Of a DNA stretch of 62,876 bases, positions 8,511 to 16,988 are shown piece by piece. The notes beneath the pieces were generated by a model. That model saw only the letters and a list, made by a program, of their open reading frames with translations, was not told the origin of the DNA and did no database searches. This DNA is from Peptostreptococcus stomatis DSM 17678 (GTDB lineage Bacteria; Bacillota; Clostridia; Peptostreptococcales; Peptostreptococcaceae), in NCBI RefSeq assembly GCF_000147675.1, contig NZ_ADGQ01000064.1, positions 1 through 62,876 of the forward strand, in the 5' to 3' direction. The translations under genes and the position numbers were made by a program. Within the stretch, counting starts at the first letter, position 1. Every line of letters starts with the position of its first letter.

Positions 8511-9028
8511 TAGTCCAGTAGTCCCGGTATAGGCTTGATCTTCATCAACCTGTTTTCTGTGTCAATATCCGGCACAATTTCGTATGTTGCAGGAATAAGG
8601 TATTCCTTTGAATCCTCTCCCTTAACTACATATACGTCATTTGCTGCATACTGCAGAACATCGACTAATTTTCCAATTTTTTGACCCTCGATAGTCTCTA
8701 CATCCATACCAATCATATCCGCTATAAAAAATTCATCCTCGTCCAATTGATATGACATCTCCCTATCAACAAATATAAACTTGCCAATCAGGGCCTGAAC
8801 TGATTCAATAGTGTCATAACCTTTCAACTTAACAACTATAGAATTGTTGGATGCAGTTACAGCTCTTTCTACAAGGTACTTTTTTTCCCTATCATTACCT
8901 ATAAAAAAGTATTCCAGGTCCTTAAACCTATCTATCTTGTCTGTATGGGGGTATATTTTAATTTCTCCTTTTAAGCCCCTGGTAGTTACTATCTTACCTA
9001 GCTTAAAATATTCCAGTTTATCAGTCAC
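8510..9028 (-). CDS. rimM: Ribosome maturation factor RimM
   Basis: Binds S19 and helps mature the 30S head domain. The N-terminal RimM barrel begins KLGKIVTTRGLKGEIKI, and a PRC-barrel half begins around residue 95 (FFIADMIGMDVETIEG). The start codon is GTG at 9028, preceded by AGGAGG at a spacing of about 8 nt. It lies between the khpA terminator and trmD. I see no clear promoter of its own, so it may depend on readthrough. Confidence 0.95.
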   Translation of the reverse strand: MTDKLEYFKLGKIVTTRGLKGEIKIYPHTDKIDRFKDLEYFFIGNDREKKYLVERAVTASNNSIVVKLKGYDTIESVQALIGKFIFVDREMSYQLDEDEFFIADMIGMDVETIEGQKIGKLVDVLQYAANDVYVVKGEDSKEYLIPATYEIVPDIDTENRLMKIKPIPGLLD

Positions 9029-9113
9029 TTAATTACCTCCTAGCATTATTATTAAGGCTTTCTTGTTTGAATAAGCCTAGTCTCTAAGTCGCTAAGAAAA
9101 TTTATTTTTTAGC

Positions 9114-9140
9114 AAAAAAGGATTAGGCAAGCCTAATCCT
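9114..9140 (-). terminator. Terminator overlapping the end of khpA
   Basis: On the minus strand a 10-bp perfect stem (AGGATTAGGC / GCCTAATCCT) with a 2-nt loop is followed by a T run (9118-9114). The khpA stop codon is inside the stem. It separates ffh-rpsP-khpA from rimM-trmD, and readthrough may set their ratio. Confidence 0.75.
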
Positions 9141-9366
9141 CTACTATTTCTAATGTTACATTTACTTTCTTCTTGTTGGACACTGATTTTAATACAGTTC
9201 TTATTGATTTAGCAATTCTACCCTTCTTGCCGATTACCTTACCCATATCTGAGTCATCAACCGTCAATTTAAGTAGGACTTCCTTGCCGTCCACAATTTC
9301 TTCGACTAGCACTTTGTCAGGATTGTCAACAAGAGCTCTTGCTATTCCTTCTACTAGTTGTTTCAT
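9133..9366 (-). CDS. khpA: KH-domain RNA-binding protein KhpA
   Basis: Single-KH-domain protein of 77 residues that binds RNA and, in related bacteria, acts with KhpB in cell-size and post-transcriptional control. The GxxG loop is visible in MGKVIGKKGRIAKSIR. It follows rpsP directly, the conserved rpsP-khpA-rimM-trmD order. Formerly called YlqC. Confidence 0.93.
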   Translation of the reverse strand: MKQLVEGIARALVDNPDKVLVEEIVDGKEVLLKLTVDDSDMGKVIGKKGRIAKSIRTVLKSVSNKKKVNVTLEIVED

Positions 9367-9386
9367 ATTCTCGTCTCCACCAAAAT

Positions 9387-9659
9387 TTACTTAGATTCTT
9401 TAGCTGCTTCAAACTTTTCAATTATTCCGTTTGATACGAATAACTTCTTAACAACTTCAGTAGGCTGTGCACCTGTTACCAACCACTTGATTGCCTTTTC
9501 TTCGTCAATCTTAACCTGCTTAGGTTCTGTTAATGGGTTATAGTATCCTATTTCTTCAATAAATCTACCGTTTCTCGGCGATCTAGCATCTGCTACTATT
9601 ACTCTGTAAAAAGGTTTCTTATGAGTACCCATTCTTCTTAATCTTATCTTAACTGCCAT
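9387..9659 (-). CDS. rpsP: 30S ribosomal protein S16
   Basis: Small-subunit protein of 90 residues with the conserved start [20 protein letters not shown] and the [14 protein letters not shown] segment. GGAGG precedes the ATG. It lies between ffh and khpA in the conserved order. Confidence 0.98.
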   Translation of the reverse strand: MAVKIRLRRMGTHKKPFYRVIVADARSPRNGRFIEEIGYYNPLTEPKQVKIDEEKAIKWLVTGAQPTEVVKKLFVSNGIIEKFEAAKESK

Positions 9660-9723
9660 TTCAAAATACCTCCAAAAAATTTAATATTAATATAATTTAT
9701 TTTCAAACAATGAATCTGCTGAC

Positions 9724-11082
9724 CTAAAAAGGTAACTTAGGCATACCAGGGAAACCACCCTTCTTCATCTTGCCCATCATTCCACTTGACTGGAACATCT
9801 TCATCATTTTTTTCATTTCATTAAACTGCTTAATCAGTCTATTTACATCCTGGACACTAGTACCACTACCCCTTGCTATCCTTTTCTTCCTAGAAGCATT
9901 AAGTATCTGTGGATTCCTTCTCTCCTCCAGGGTCATAGACTGGATAATAGCCTTAGTCCTATTTATTTCCTTGCCCTTGCTGTCCAGGTCACCTATCTGA
10001 CCCTTTATATTACCCATACCAGGCACCAATTCTAAAAGCTTGTCTAGTGGTCCCAGGTTTTGAACCTGTTCTAGCTGCATCAAGAAGTCTTCAAAGTCCA
10101 TTTCATTCTTCTTTAACTTCTGACCTAACTCCTTGGCCTTTTCCATATCAAGGGCTGATTCAGCCTTTTCTATCAAACTTAGTACGTCTCCCATACCAAG
10201 TATTCTAGAGGCCATCCTATCTGGATAGAAAGGTTCCAAGTTATCAAGCTTTTCTCCCATACCAATAAACTTGATAGGCTTTTGTGTTACAGCCCTTATT
10301 GATAAAGCCGCACCACCCCTGGTATCACCGTCTAGCTTAGTTAAAACTACCCCGTCAATACCAAGTATTTCATTGAAGCTCTCAGAAACATTTACGGCAT
10401 CCTGACCCGTCATAGAGTCAACAACCAAGAGTATTTCCTGAGGGTTTACCTGAGTCTTTATATCTTTTAATTCCTGCATCAAGACTTCATCTACATGTAG
10501 TCTACCTGCTGTATCTATAATAACCACATCATTTGAGTGGCTTTTAGCATGCTCAAGAGCCTTCTTGGCTATCTCCACCGGTGAAACCTGGTCTCCCATG
10601 GCAAATACTGGTAGGTCTAGCTTCTCACCTACAACCTGCAACTGCTTAATGGCTGCCGGCCTGTATACGTCACAGGCAACTAGTAGTGGTGACTTACCAT
10701 CCTTTTTCAGGTAACCGCCCAATTTACCAGAAGTTGTAGTCTTACCTGCACCCTGTAAACCAACCATCATTATAACAGTCGGTGGCTGTGGCGAGTATGT
10801 CAACTTGCTCTGAACATCCCCCATAAGGGCTGTCAGCTCTTCATTTACTATCTTTACCACCATCTGACCTGGTGTCAAGCTCTTCAATACCTCTTCGCCT
10901 ACACAACGCTCTTGTACAACCTTTACAAAGTCCTTTACAACCTTGAAGTTAACATCTGCCTCCAAAAGAGCCATCTTAACTTCCCTCATAGCTGTCTTAA
11001 CGTCAGCCTCAGTCAGTTTTCCCTTAGACCTAAGTTTTCCAAATGCGTTTTGAAGTTTATCTGATAATCCTTCAAATATCAT
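9724..11082 (-). CDS. ffh: Signal recognition particle protein Ffh
   Basis: SRP54 GTPase that targets nascent membrane and secreted proteins with the SRP RNA. An N-domain four-helix bundle is followed by the G domain: P-loop GLQGAGKTTTSGKLG near residue 108, DTAGRLH near 190 and TKLDGDTRGG near 248. The C-terminal M domain ends in a methionine-rich tail (MKKMMKMF...MMGKMKKGG). Its ATG overlaps the ylxM stop codon, as expected for the ylxM-ffh operon. Confidence 0.98.
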   Translation of the reverse strand: MIFEGLSDKLQNAFGKLRSKGKLTEADVKTAMREVKMALLEADVNFKVVKDFVKVVQERCVGEEVLKSLTPGQMVVKIVNEELTALMGDVQSKLTYSPQPPTVIMMVGLQGAGKTTTSGKLGGYLKKDGKSPLLVACDVYRPAAIKQLQVVGEKLDLPVFAMGDQVSPVEIAKKALEHAKSHSNDVVIIDTAGRLHVDEVLMQELKDIKTQVNPQEILLVVDSMTGQDAVNVSESFNEILGIDGVVLTKLDGDTRGGAALSIRAVTQKPIKFIGMGEKLDNLEPFYPDRMASRILGMGDVLSLIEKAESALDMEKAKELGQKLKKNEMDFEDFLMQLEQVQNLGPLDKLLELVPGMGNIKGQIGDLDSKGKEINRTKAIIQSMTLEERRNPQILNASRKKRIARGSGTSVQDVNRLIKQFNEMKKMMKMFQSSGMMGKMKKGGFPGMPKLPF

Positions 11083-11435
11083 TATATCAACTCCCTAATC
11101 TTGTCAATTAATTCTATAAGCTGACTTGATTCCTCAAGGTTACCACTTTTCTTGCCTAAGTTTTCTACCTTATCAGCTAGCTTGTTAATCTCTTCATCTA
11201 TATTCTTGAACTTTTTTACCATACCTAGCTTGGCCTCATAGTCTCTTAGAGACTTCTCCGACCTCTTCAAGGAATCAAATATGGACTGCCTGGATGTCCC
11301 TAGTATATTACTGATCTCTCCTAGTGAGTAGTCCTCTTCATAGTACATAGACAAGATATCCCTTTGCTTGTCTGTCAACAAGGGACCGTATTGACTATAC
11401 AGTATTTCGATTTCTACCATCTTTTGAATATCCAT
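11082..11435 (-). CDS. ylxM: YlxM family helix-turn-helix SRP-associated protein
   Basis: Small (117 aa) HTH protein found next to ffh in Firmicutes and reported to associate with SRP. The HTH is visible around residues 18-65 (LTDKQRDILSMYYEEDYS...ISNILGTSRQSIFDSLKR), followed by a charged coiled-coil tail. It is the first gene of the ffh operon, with AGGAGG before its ATG and a promoter 44-72 nt upstream. Confidence 0.95.
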   Translation of the reverse strand: MDIQKMVEIEILYSQYGPLLTDKQRDILSMYYEEDYSLGEISNILGTSRQSIFDSLKRSEKSLRDYEAKLGMVKKFKNIDEEINKLADKVENLGKKSGNLEESSQLIELIDKIRELI

Positions 11436-11478
11436 ACTGCCTCCTATCTGTAAAGGTCTTACACTTTACATAAATAAT

Positions 11479-11507
11479 ATGATAAACCAAGGTTTATAAA
11501 AAGTCAA
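11479..11507 (-). promoter_or_regulatory. Sigma-A promoter for ylxM-ffh
   Basis: Minus strand: TTGACT (11507-11502), a 17-bp spacer and TATCAT (11484-11479). Confidence 0.8.
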
Positions 11508-11514
11508 GTATTTT

Positions 11515-11551
11515 AAGAAAAAAGTGTAAAGTATTTTTACTTTACACTTTT
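11515..11551 (-). terminator. Terminator after aspT
   Basis: A 14-bp perfect stem (11520-11533 / 11538-11551, AAAAGTGTAAAGTA and its complement) with a short T loop ends in a T run on the minus strand, about 46 nt past the aspT stop. The stem repeats the sequence GTGTAAAGT, also seen near the ylxM promoter. Confidence 0.8.
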
Positions 11552-11597
11552 CCTTAAAATAAATGTATGAATCTATCTATCTTATCTACTCAAATAA

Positions 11598-13331
11598 CTA
11601 ATGTATGCATATTGCTACTACAAGAGGACCTAAGACTGTAAGTAAAATATTTCCCATTGCATATCCTGGTGTATATGCTATAGCAAAAATACTTGAATCA
11701 CATTCCTCCACAACTCCGTTAAGTGCTGCTGTACACGTTCCAGCACCACATAGAGCACCAATGATATCTACAGCATCTAACTTTAACACAAATCTTCCAA
11801 AGTAAACGGAAGCAATATGAGGCAAAATGGTTACCAAAATACCAATTAATAGTACCTTTAAGCCCATAGATTGCAATGCAGATATGAAGGAAGCTCCAGA
11901 AGTAAGTCCCACAATGGCTATAAAGAGATTTAATCCAACACTCTTACAAAACCATCGGGTTGCTTTCGGCATCAGTCCATAGTTAGAATGTCTATCTTGA
12001 TAATATCCGAACAGAAGTCCTCCAATTAAAGCTCCTCCACCAGATCCAAGTGTAATCGGAATTTTGGACACAACGAAGCTGATTGCACCTATTAATAAAC
12101 CAACTACAAGCCCGATGCTGATAAAAGATATATCTGTCTCAGTTCCTGTATCCTTCACATACCCAAGTTTCTTTACAGCCTTAGAAATAGCAACTTTTGA
12201 TCCCACCAATGTCAAGTGATCAAGAGCCTTTAACTCCTCCTCTTCAGGGAGAATATCGTTATCTCTCATCCTTTCTGAAATGACGATTCCATTTTCTGAA
12301 AGATTCTTTATAACATCTAGAGAGAAATTGTTAGTTAAAACTATTTCTTGCTTTACAACATCTAGCCTAAGAGCTTCTGAATCATTAGTTTCCTTCATGC
12401 CAGAAGCTTCAAAATTTAATACTGCATCAAGAAGTCCTATAATCGTAACTGTATCCTTCTCAAGAAGCTGCACATCCGGTGCAAGATTCACCCGTTTACC
12501 ATCTCGAAGAATCTGAATTATTGTAAGAGAATCATCGTACTGTTCTTCAATGGAACCGATTGTTTTGCCAATAAGTTCTGCTCCTTTTTCTAAGCAAAAT
12601 GCACGTGCTTTAATATTTCCAACCACAGTGTTTTCCGAAGAAGACTCATGGAAATTTGTTTGCTCAATTTTCTTCTTAACTGTATCTGTCAAATTTGCAC
12701 CAATTAACTTTGATGCACCATTCCTCAAAAAAACAACTACCCCAATCGTTCCAAAAACATAGGTAAGTGCATAAGCAACTGCCATTTGACTTTCAGCCGT
12801 TTTCAGTTCTGTTCCTGAAAGCATACCCTTCATAGTAGAATCCGCTGTTCCTAAGATTGCTGACTGTGTAAGACTACCTGCCAAAATTCCGCCAGCTTCT
12901 CCAGCTCCAATATCAAAAGTCTTAAACAAAACAATCGAAACTGCAAAAGCCACCACGGCGAAGAATATGGATAGGACAATAATTTTAAGGCCAGATCTTT
13001 TTAAACTTGCGAAGAATGAAGGTCCAACCTCATATCCGATAGTAAAAATAAACAGTGAGAAAAAGATTGTCTTAACCGTTCCGTCAATTTCGTAAGTTCC
13101 TGCCCCCTTCAATATTAGGGAAATGAGAAGTCCTACCAACAAAGTTCCTACAGTGGCACCTACCGTAAAGGATTTTATCTTTACCTTTCCAATAAAATAT
13201 CCAAGTGCAAGACATATAAAGATAGAAATGACTGGATTAGCAATCAAATAATGGGCTATATCAGAGAAGCCTGTTACCGTAATACGTTGTGCTGTTTCCA
13301 ACACTTCATGTGAGATTAAACCTATATTCAT
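11598..13331 (-). CDS. aspT: Aspartate:alanine antiporter AspT
   Basis: Membrane exchanger that imports aspartate and exports alanine. With intracellular aspartate decarboxylation this electrogenic exchange generates proton-motive force. The 577-residue layout is diagnostic: an N-terminal membrane block of about 5 helices, a central cytoplasmic part (about residues 205-395) holding two TrkA-C/RCK-C-like segments, and a second membrane block with GSGGGALIGGLLFGYY and the repeat GALCGAGTCTAALNG. It starts 16 nt after asdA and forms an operon with it. The other possible assignment is another member of the AspT/YidE/YbjL family, but the decarboxylase partner supports AspT. Confidence 0.88.
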   Translation of the reverse strand: MNIGLISHEVLETAQRITVTGFSDIAHYLIANPVISIFICLALGYFIGKVKIKSFTVGATVGTLLVGLLISLILKGAGTYEIDGTVKTIFFSLFIFTIGYEVGPSFFASLKRSGLKIIVLSIFFAVVAFAVSIVLFKTFDIGAGEAGGILAGSLTQSAILGTADSTMKGMLSGTELKTAESQMAVAYALTYVFGTIGVVVFLRNGASKLIGANLTDTVKKKIEQTNFHESSSENTVVGNIKARAFCLEKGAELIGKTIGSIEEQYDDSLTIIQILRDGKRVNLAPDVQLLEKDTVTIIGLLDAVLNFEASGMKETNDSEALRLDVVKQEIVLTNNFSLDVIKNLSENGIVISERMRDNDILPEEEELKALDHLTLVGSKVAISKAVKKLGYVKDTGTETDISFISIGLVVGLLIGAISFVVSKIPITLGSGGGALIGGLLFGYYQDRHSNYGLMPKATRWFCKSVGLNLFIAIVGLTSGASFISALQSMGLKVLLIGILVTILPHIASVYFGRFVLKLDAVDIIGALCGAGTCTAALNGVVEECDSSIFAIAYTPGYAMGNILLTVLGPLVVAICIH

Positions 13332-13347
13332 TTAAAATTCCTCCATA

Positions 13348-14946
13348 CTATAGCTTTTTTTTCTCTTTTGTATACTTTTCGTAATATTCTTTCAAAAGGG
13401 ATATAATACGGTTTGCTATTTCCTTATAATCATTGTCCTCTAGGTTTGCTTCTGAAATTCTAACTGTACCAGGAGTTGCTCCAAAACCAACTCCTTCCAT
13501 CAACACAACACCATCTTCCTTTGCTAGATGTAAAAGAAAATCTATTTCCTCAAATTCATTTCTAAGCCATGTTGCGAAGTTCTTATCATAATTTGTCTCT
13601 GCAAGTTGATATATGTCAATCAGTGTATAATATTTAGCATTGGAATCACTGTTATCCTCAGGTAAGCCTAATGTAGACATTAAATTGTGGTAACGAATCG
13701 CTGTAATTTCTTTACAAGCTTCAATGTATTGATCCTTTTCATTTTCAAGAACCAAATGGGTCATAGAGAAAAGAACCATCATAATCTGCTGTGGTGTAGA
13801 TAGCCCGCTTGTATGATACAATCCAATAGATCTGCTGTCTGCACATATCCTTTCAACAAAGCCCATTTCCGAAGGATTAAATGTAACGATAGAATAATCG
13901 CTTTCTAGTTCTTTTTTCTTCTTCTCAGGAAGCTTCTTAATCAGTTCATCAAAAACATTATCTTCATTAATTGCTATAACTCCGAGTCTCCATCCTGTAA
14001 CACCATAAAGCTTTGAATACGAATAAACCAAAATAGTGTTTCTTGGGCAAACGGAATAAACAGTACGGAAGCCATTTACAAAAGTACCGTATACATCATC
14101 TGTTATAATAATAAGATCCGGACGCTTTACAACTACCTTTCTTAACTGTTCCAAAGTCTCATCTGTAAGACTACGAGAACCCGGATTTGATGGATTCACT
14201 AAGAAAAATGCCTTGACAGAAGGGTCCAAAAGCTTTTCAAATTCAGAATCTGGAATATGCCACTGATTTTCTTCCCTTGCTTGAAGATAGACCTCTGCTA
14301 AATCAAAATTTGATAGTCTCGGAATCTGAATATAAGGAGTAAAGACCGGTGTGTTGATTGCAATGCGGTCTCCATCATTAAGTAGTCCATTATGCTTTAA
14401 GGAATCAAATATATAAACAATTGCAGCCGTACCGCCTTCTACTGGAAATACCTTAGTATTTTTTCTTAAATTAGCCTTCCCATATAGAATGCTTTGAAGA
14501 AATGCATTGATGATGTGCTCCGTATTCTCCAAACAACGGCTAGGAACCGGATAATTATTTCCTATAATGCCATTTGTAAGCTCCAAAATAAGGCTTTTCT
14601 TATCTAAATCTAGATGGTCTACGCTATACTCCACGATCTTTTTAAGAAATACATCCACCTCATCGTCACGATTTAAAAAAGCATTGTACCTCTCCTCAAT
14701 TCCATTGGAGTCAACATATCCAGCTAAATCTCCTTTATCTAGAGTCCTTTTGCATTCTGACACGCCAAATTCCATCAGTCTTGCAAAAGCTAATCTTCCC
14801 AAGGTATTAATCCAATTAGGATTTCCTCTTCCTGCATTTAAAAATTTCAAATGTTTCTCATTCTTTTCTGATAATTTCAACATATCAAAGCTAATTTCAA
14901 ATGCACCAAGTTTTTCTAATTTTCTTTCGAAGCTCTTTGTAATCAT
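13348..14946 (-). CDS. asdA: Aspartate 4-decarboxylase
   Basis: PLP-dependent fold-type I enzyme that converts L-aspartate to L-alanine plus CO2 and consumes a cytoplasmic proton. The PLP lysine is in LVYSYSKLYGVTGWRLG. The expected aminotransferase-like segments NPSNPGS and ITDDVYGTF are present. The start is placed at the ATG giving MITKSFERKL (532 aa), with AAGGAG 8 nt upstream; longer readings lack a ribosome binding site. It is the first gene of the asdA-aspT unit, which couples decarboxylation to transport. Confidence 0.92.
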   Translation of the reverse strand: MITKSFERKLEKLGAFEISFDMLKLSEKNEKHLKFLNAGRGNPNWINTLGRLAFARLMEFGVSECKRTLDKGDLAGYVDSNGIEERYNAFLNRDDEVDVFLKKIVEYSVDHLDLDKKSLILELTNGIIGNNYPVPSRCLENTEHIINAFLQSILYGKANLRKNTKVFPVEGGTAAIVYIFDSLKHNGLLNDGDRIAINTPVFTPYIQIPRLSNFDLAEVYLQAREENQWHIPDSEFEKLLDPSVKAFFLVNPSNPGSRSLTDETLEQLRKVVVKRPDLIIITDDVYGTFVNGFRTVYSVCPRNTILVYSYSKLYGVTGWRLGVIAINEDNVFDELIKKLPEKKKKELESDYSIVTFNPSEMGFVERICADSRSIGLYHTSGLSTPQQIMMVLFSMTHLVLENEKDQYIEACKEITAIRYHNLMSTLGLPEDNSDSNAKYYTLIDIYQLAETNYDKNFATWLRNEFEEIDFLLHLAKEDGVVLMEGVGFGATPGTVRISEANLEDNDYKEIANRIISLLKEYYEKYTKEKKKL

Positions 14947-15026
14947 CTTTAATTCTCCTTTCCTTCTAACTGCATAAGTTTTTCTAACCACAATACAAAA
15001 AAACCATCAATATCTTTTATATTTTA

Positions 15027-15055
15027 ATTATATCATTCGCAAGCTATTTTGTACA
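15027..15055 (-). promoter_or_regulatory. Possible promoter for asdA-aspT
   Basis: Minus strand: TATAAT (15032-15027) with a weak -35, TGTACA (15055-15050), at 17 bp. It lies about 80 nt before the asdA start. Confidence 0.45.
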
Positions 15056-15189
15056 TTATTTTTAGTTTAATACCGATAATGATCTCATTGCCAAATCAAT
15101 ATCCCTATTTTATAGCTCCTATATAATATGTAAGTATGTTTTTTACTATCTTGCATTGTTTCAGTCGCATTTTCATTGAAGTGTACAAC

Positions 15190-15300
15190 AACTTCATAGG
15201 TAGTCTTTAAGTCCAAGGGTTACCGGCCAGCGTCTAAAGGTGCTGGCTTTCACTCTGTTCAAGCTCGGCCTTTGACTCGTCGCCACCCTTTAAAGGGTAT
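15190..15300 (-). repeat. Right-end hairpin region of an IS200/IS605-type element
   Basis: Just downstream of the transposase remnant, a stem GCCAGC / GCTGGC (15226-15247) with the loop GTCTAAAGGT is followed by further short palindromes such as ACCCTTTAAAGGGT. Subterminal hairpins of this sort mark the ends of IS200/IS605 elements, which are recognised as structured single strands. The exact element end cannot be fixed. Confidence 0.5.
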
Positions 15301-15305
15301 TTGTA

Positions 15306-15767
15306 CTACTTGCCATCCCTAAAGGGATCTTCATATTCTTTGACACTTAATTTATCAATGGCTATATCATGTTTTTCCTGTTCTTGAATATACTTCTTTA
15401 TAGTTGCTTCATTCAATCCAACTGTACTTACATAGTATCCTTCAGACCAAAAATGCCTATTTCCAAATTTATATTTTAAGTTTGCGTATTTGTCAAATAT
15501 CATTAGTGCACTTTTTCCTTTGAGATAACCCATAAATTATGATACACTAATTTTAGGTGGTATACTTACTAGCATATGTACATGGTCTGGCATAAGATGA
15601 CCTTCTAGTATTTCTACACCTTTATACGAACATAACTGTCTCAGAATTTGGCCTATACTTTGTTTATACTGATTATATATTATTTTTCGCCTGTATTTTG
15701 GTGTAAATACTATATGATATTTACACATCCACCCTTGTGTCAAGTATTGGATACATATTTTTTTCAA
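15306..15767 (-). pseudogene. tnpA: IS200/IS605-type transposase TnpA with an in-frame stop
   Basis: Y1 HUH transposase that moves single-stranded DNA. The HUH metal motif is in HLMPDHVHMLV and the catalytic tyrosine in NEATIKKYIQEQ, so both catalytic parts survive. A TAA stop (15539-15537) splits the gene into 76 and 75 residues in the same reading frame: ISVS-stop-FMGYLKGK. Related proteins have a glutamine here, so one CAA to TAA change explains it. The N-terminus (a TTG start, then KKICIQYLTQG) is atypical and runs nearly into the end of the upstream ORF6N gene, so the left end of the element may be lost. Confidence 0.85.
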
Positions 15768-15789
15768 ATTTCCAATCCATTTTCCACTT

Positions 15790-16833
15790 CTATTTTAACT
15801 TCAACACCGGATTTTTCAAGAGGTTATCGATAAGGTCAGTATAAATCATCTGATCGACCACTTCCGTTATGCTTGTGATTCTTTGCCCTGCGTCTTTGGA
15901 AGACGCTCCGCAATGATAGATTCGCTGATGTTCGGTATTCCAGTCAATAATAATGTATCTGTCATGAAACTCTCCACCGGATTTTTGGAATGTTATCTTT
16001 CTAAACGGATATTCCCTAAAGAAATCCTGATATTCAAGGGTATGAAGTCCTTTCCCGATGTTATCGCTGAATATAATGACCTCTACCGATGAAGGGACAT
16101 CTTTTAACAAGACCAAGGTTTTCACTCCGATGTAGTTATCGACGATATAAATACTCTTTTTCGCTATGCTGTAAATATCCTTATAAGCAAGATTTGCTTC
16201 GATCGGTTGTCCGTTCAAGAGTAAAAATCCGTATTTGAGTTGCGGATTGCTGAGATCAAGGATCAAATCAGATAGTTCGGATTTATGCACCACATTATTT
16301 AAGGTGTCCATCACTTCCGCCACCTGTTCTTCCACATCTCTTAAATCTCGTCTTAAATCCTGCATTTCCACGACATTACTTGTAATCTGCATCGAAAGCT
16401 GCAAAAACTCTCTTTTTCCAATCAACCCTTGGTTTTCTACGATATAGTCTTTCATCTTCTTAAAGGTACGAATCAGAGCTTTACTCTGCTTGACCGCAAG
16501 CTCTCCTTTGAGAACTGTCATCAGCATATAGATTCCCTGCTCGGTAAAAGCATGAGGATTGTACTTAATATTACTACCTCTTCCTGCACTCTTGTTCAAG
16601 GTCACATTTTGTGACCTTGAAAGTTCAGATACTTCTTCGTCGGTTAATCGGAACATAAAGTCTTCATCAAATTTTTCAATATTCCTTTTTACTTGCTGAT
16701 TAAAAGCCTTTGTTTCATATCCATATATTTCGGCTAATTCAAAGTCAAGCATAACCTTTTGTCCCCTAATAATATAAATCTTTTTTACAAGGGATTCATG
16801 ATTTACAATCATCATTTCATCTTTTTTATCCAT
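15790..16833 (-). CDS. ORF6N domain protein with C-terminal phospholipase-D-like domain
   Basis: The N-terminal 100 or so residues match the ORF6N DNA-binding domain of phage and mobile-element proteins (IRGQKVMLDFELAEIYGYETKAFNQQVKRN; then FTEQGIYML). A coiled coil spans about 140-195. The C-terminal part has HDRYIIIDW near residue 305, resembling the H-x-(K/R)-x4-D half-site of phospholipase-D-like nucleases, followed by GASSKDAG. The start MDKKDEMMIV (347 aa) is chosen because AGAGGA lies 8 nt upstream. Its role is unknown; it could be a regulator or a defence-type effector. It sits between the IS remnant and the conjugative element, with no operon partner. Confidence 0.7.
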   Translation of the reverse strand: MDKKDEMMIVNHESLVKKIYIIRGQKVMLDFELAEIYGYETKAFNQQVKRNIEKFDEDFMFRLTDEEVSELSRSQNVTLNKSAGRGSNIKYNPHAFTEQGIYMLMTVLKGELAVKQSKALIRTFKKMKDYIVENQGLIGKREFLQLSMQITSNVVEMQDLRRDLRDVEEQVAEVMDTLNNVVHKSELSDLILDLSNPQLKYGFLLLNGQPIEANLAYKDIYSIAKKSIYIVDNYIGVKTLVLLKDVPSSVEVIIFSDNIGKGLHTLEYQDFFREYPFRKITFQKSGGEFHDRYIIIDWNTEHQRIYHCGASSKDAGQRITSITEVVDQMIYTDLIDNLLKNPVLKLK

Positions 16834-16988
16834 TTCTTTATCCTCTTTATTCAAATTTCCATTCCATTTCATAGACCCTATTATATCCAAATGTAATATA
16901 ATTCATCATAATGCTTTTGAAAATTTTAAACTCTCTAAGAAGTATTCCTATCACCCCCTCATGTCAGGTGCTGAATGCATTTTTATTC

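Noticed and set aside
16834-16988. Left attachment site of the conjugative element
   Set aside because: I looked for a core sequence here and near 15.1 kb, but the right end is outside the window so no direct repeat can be matched.
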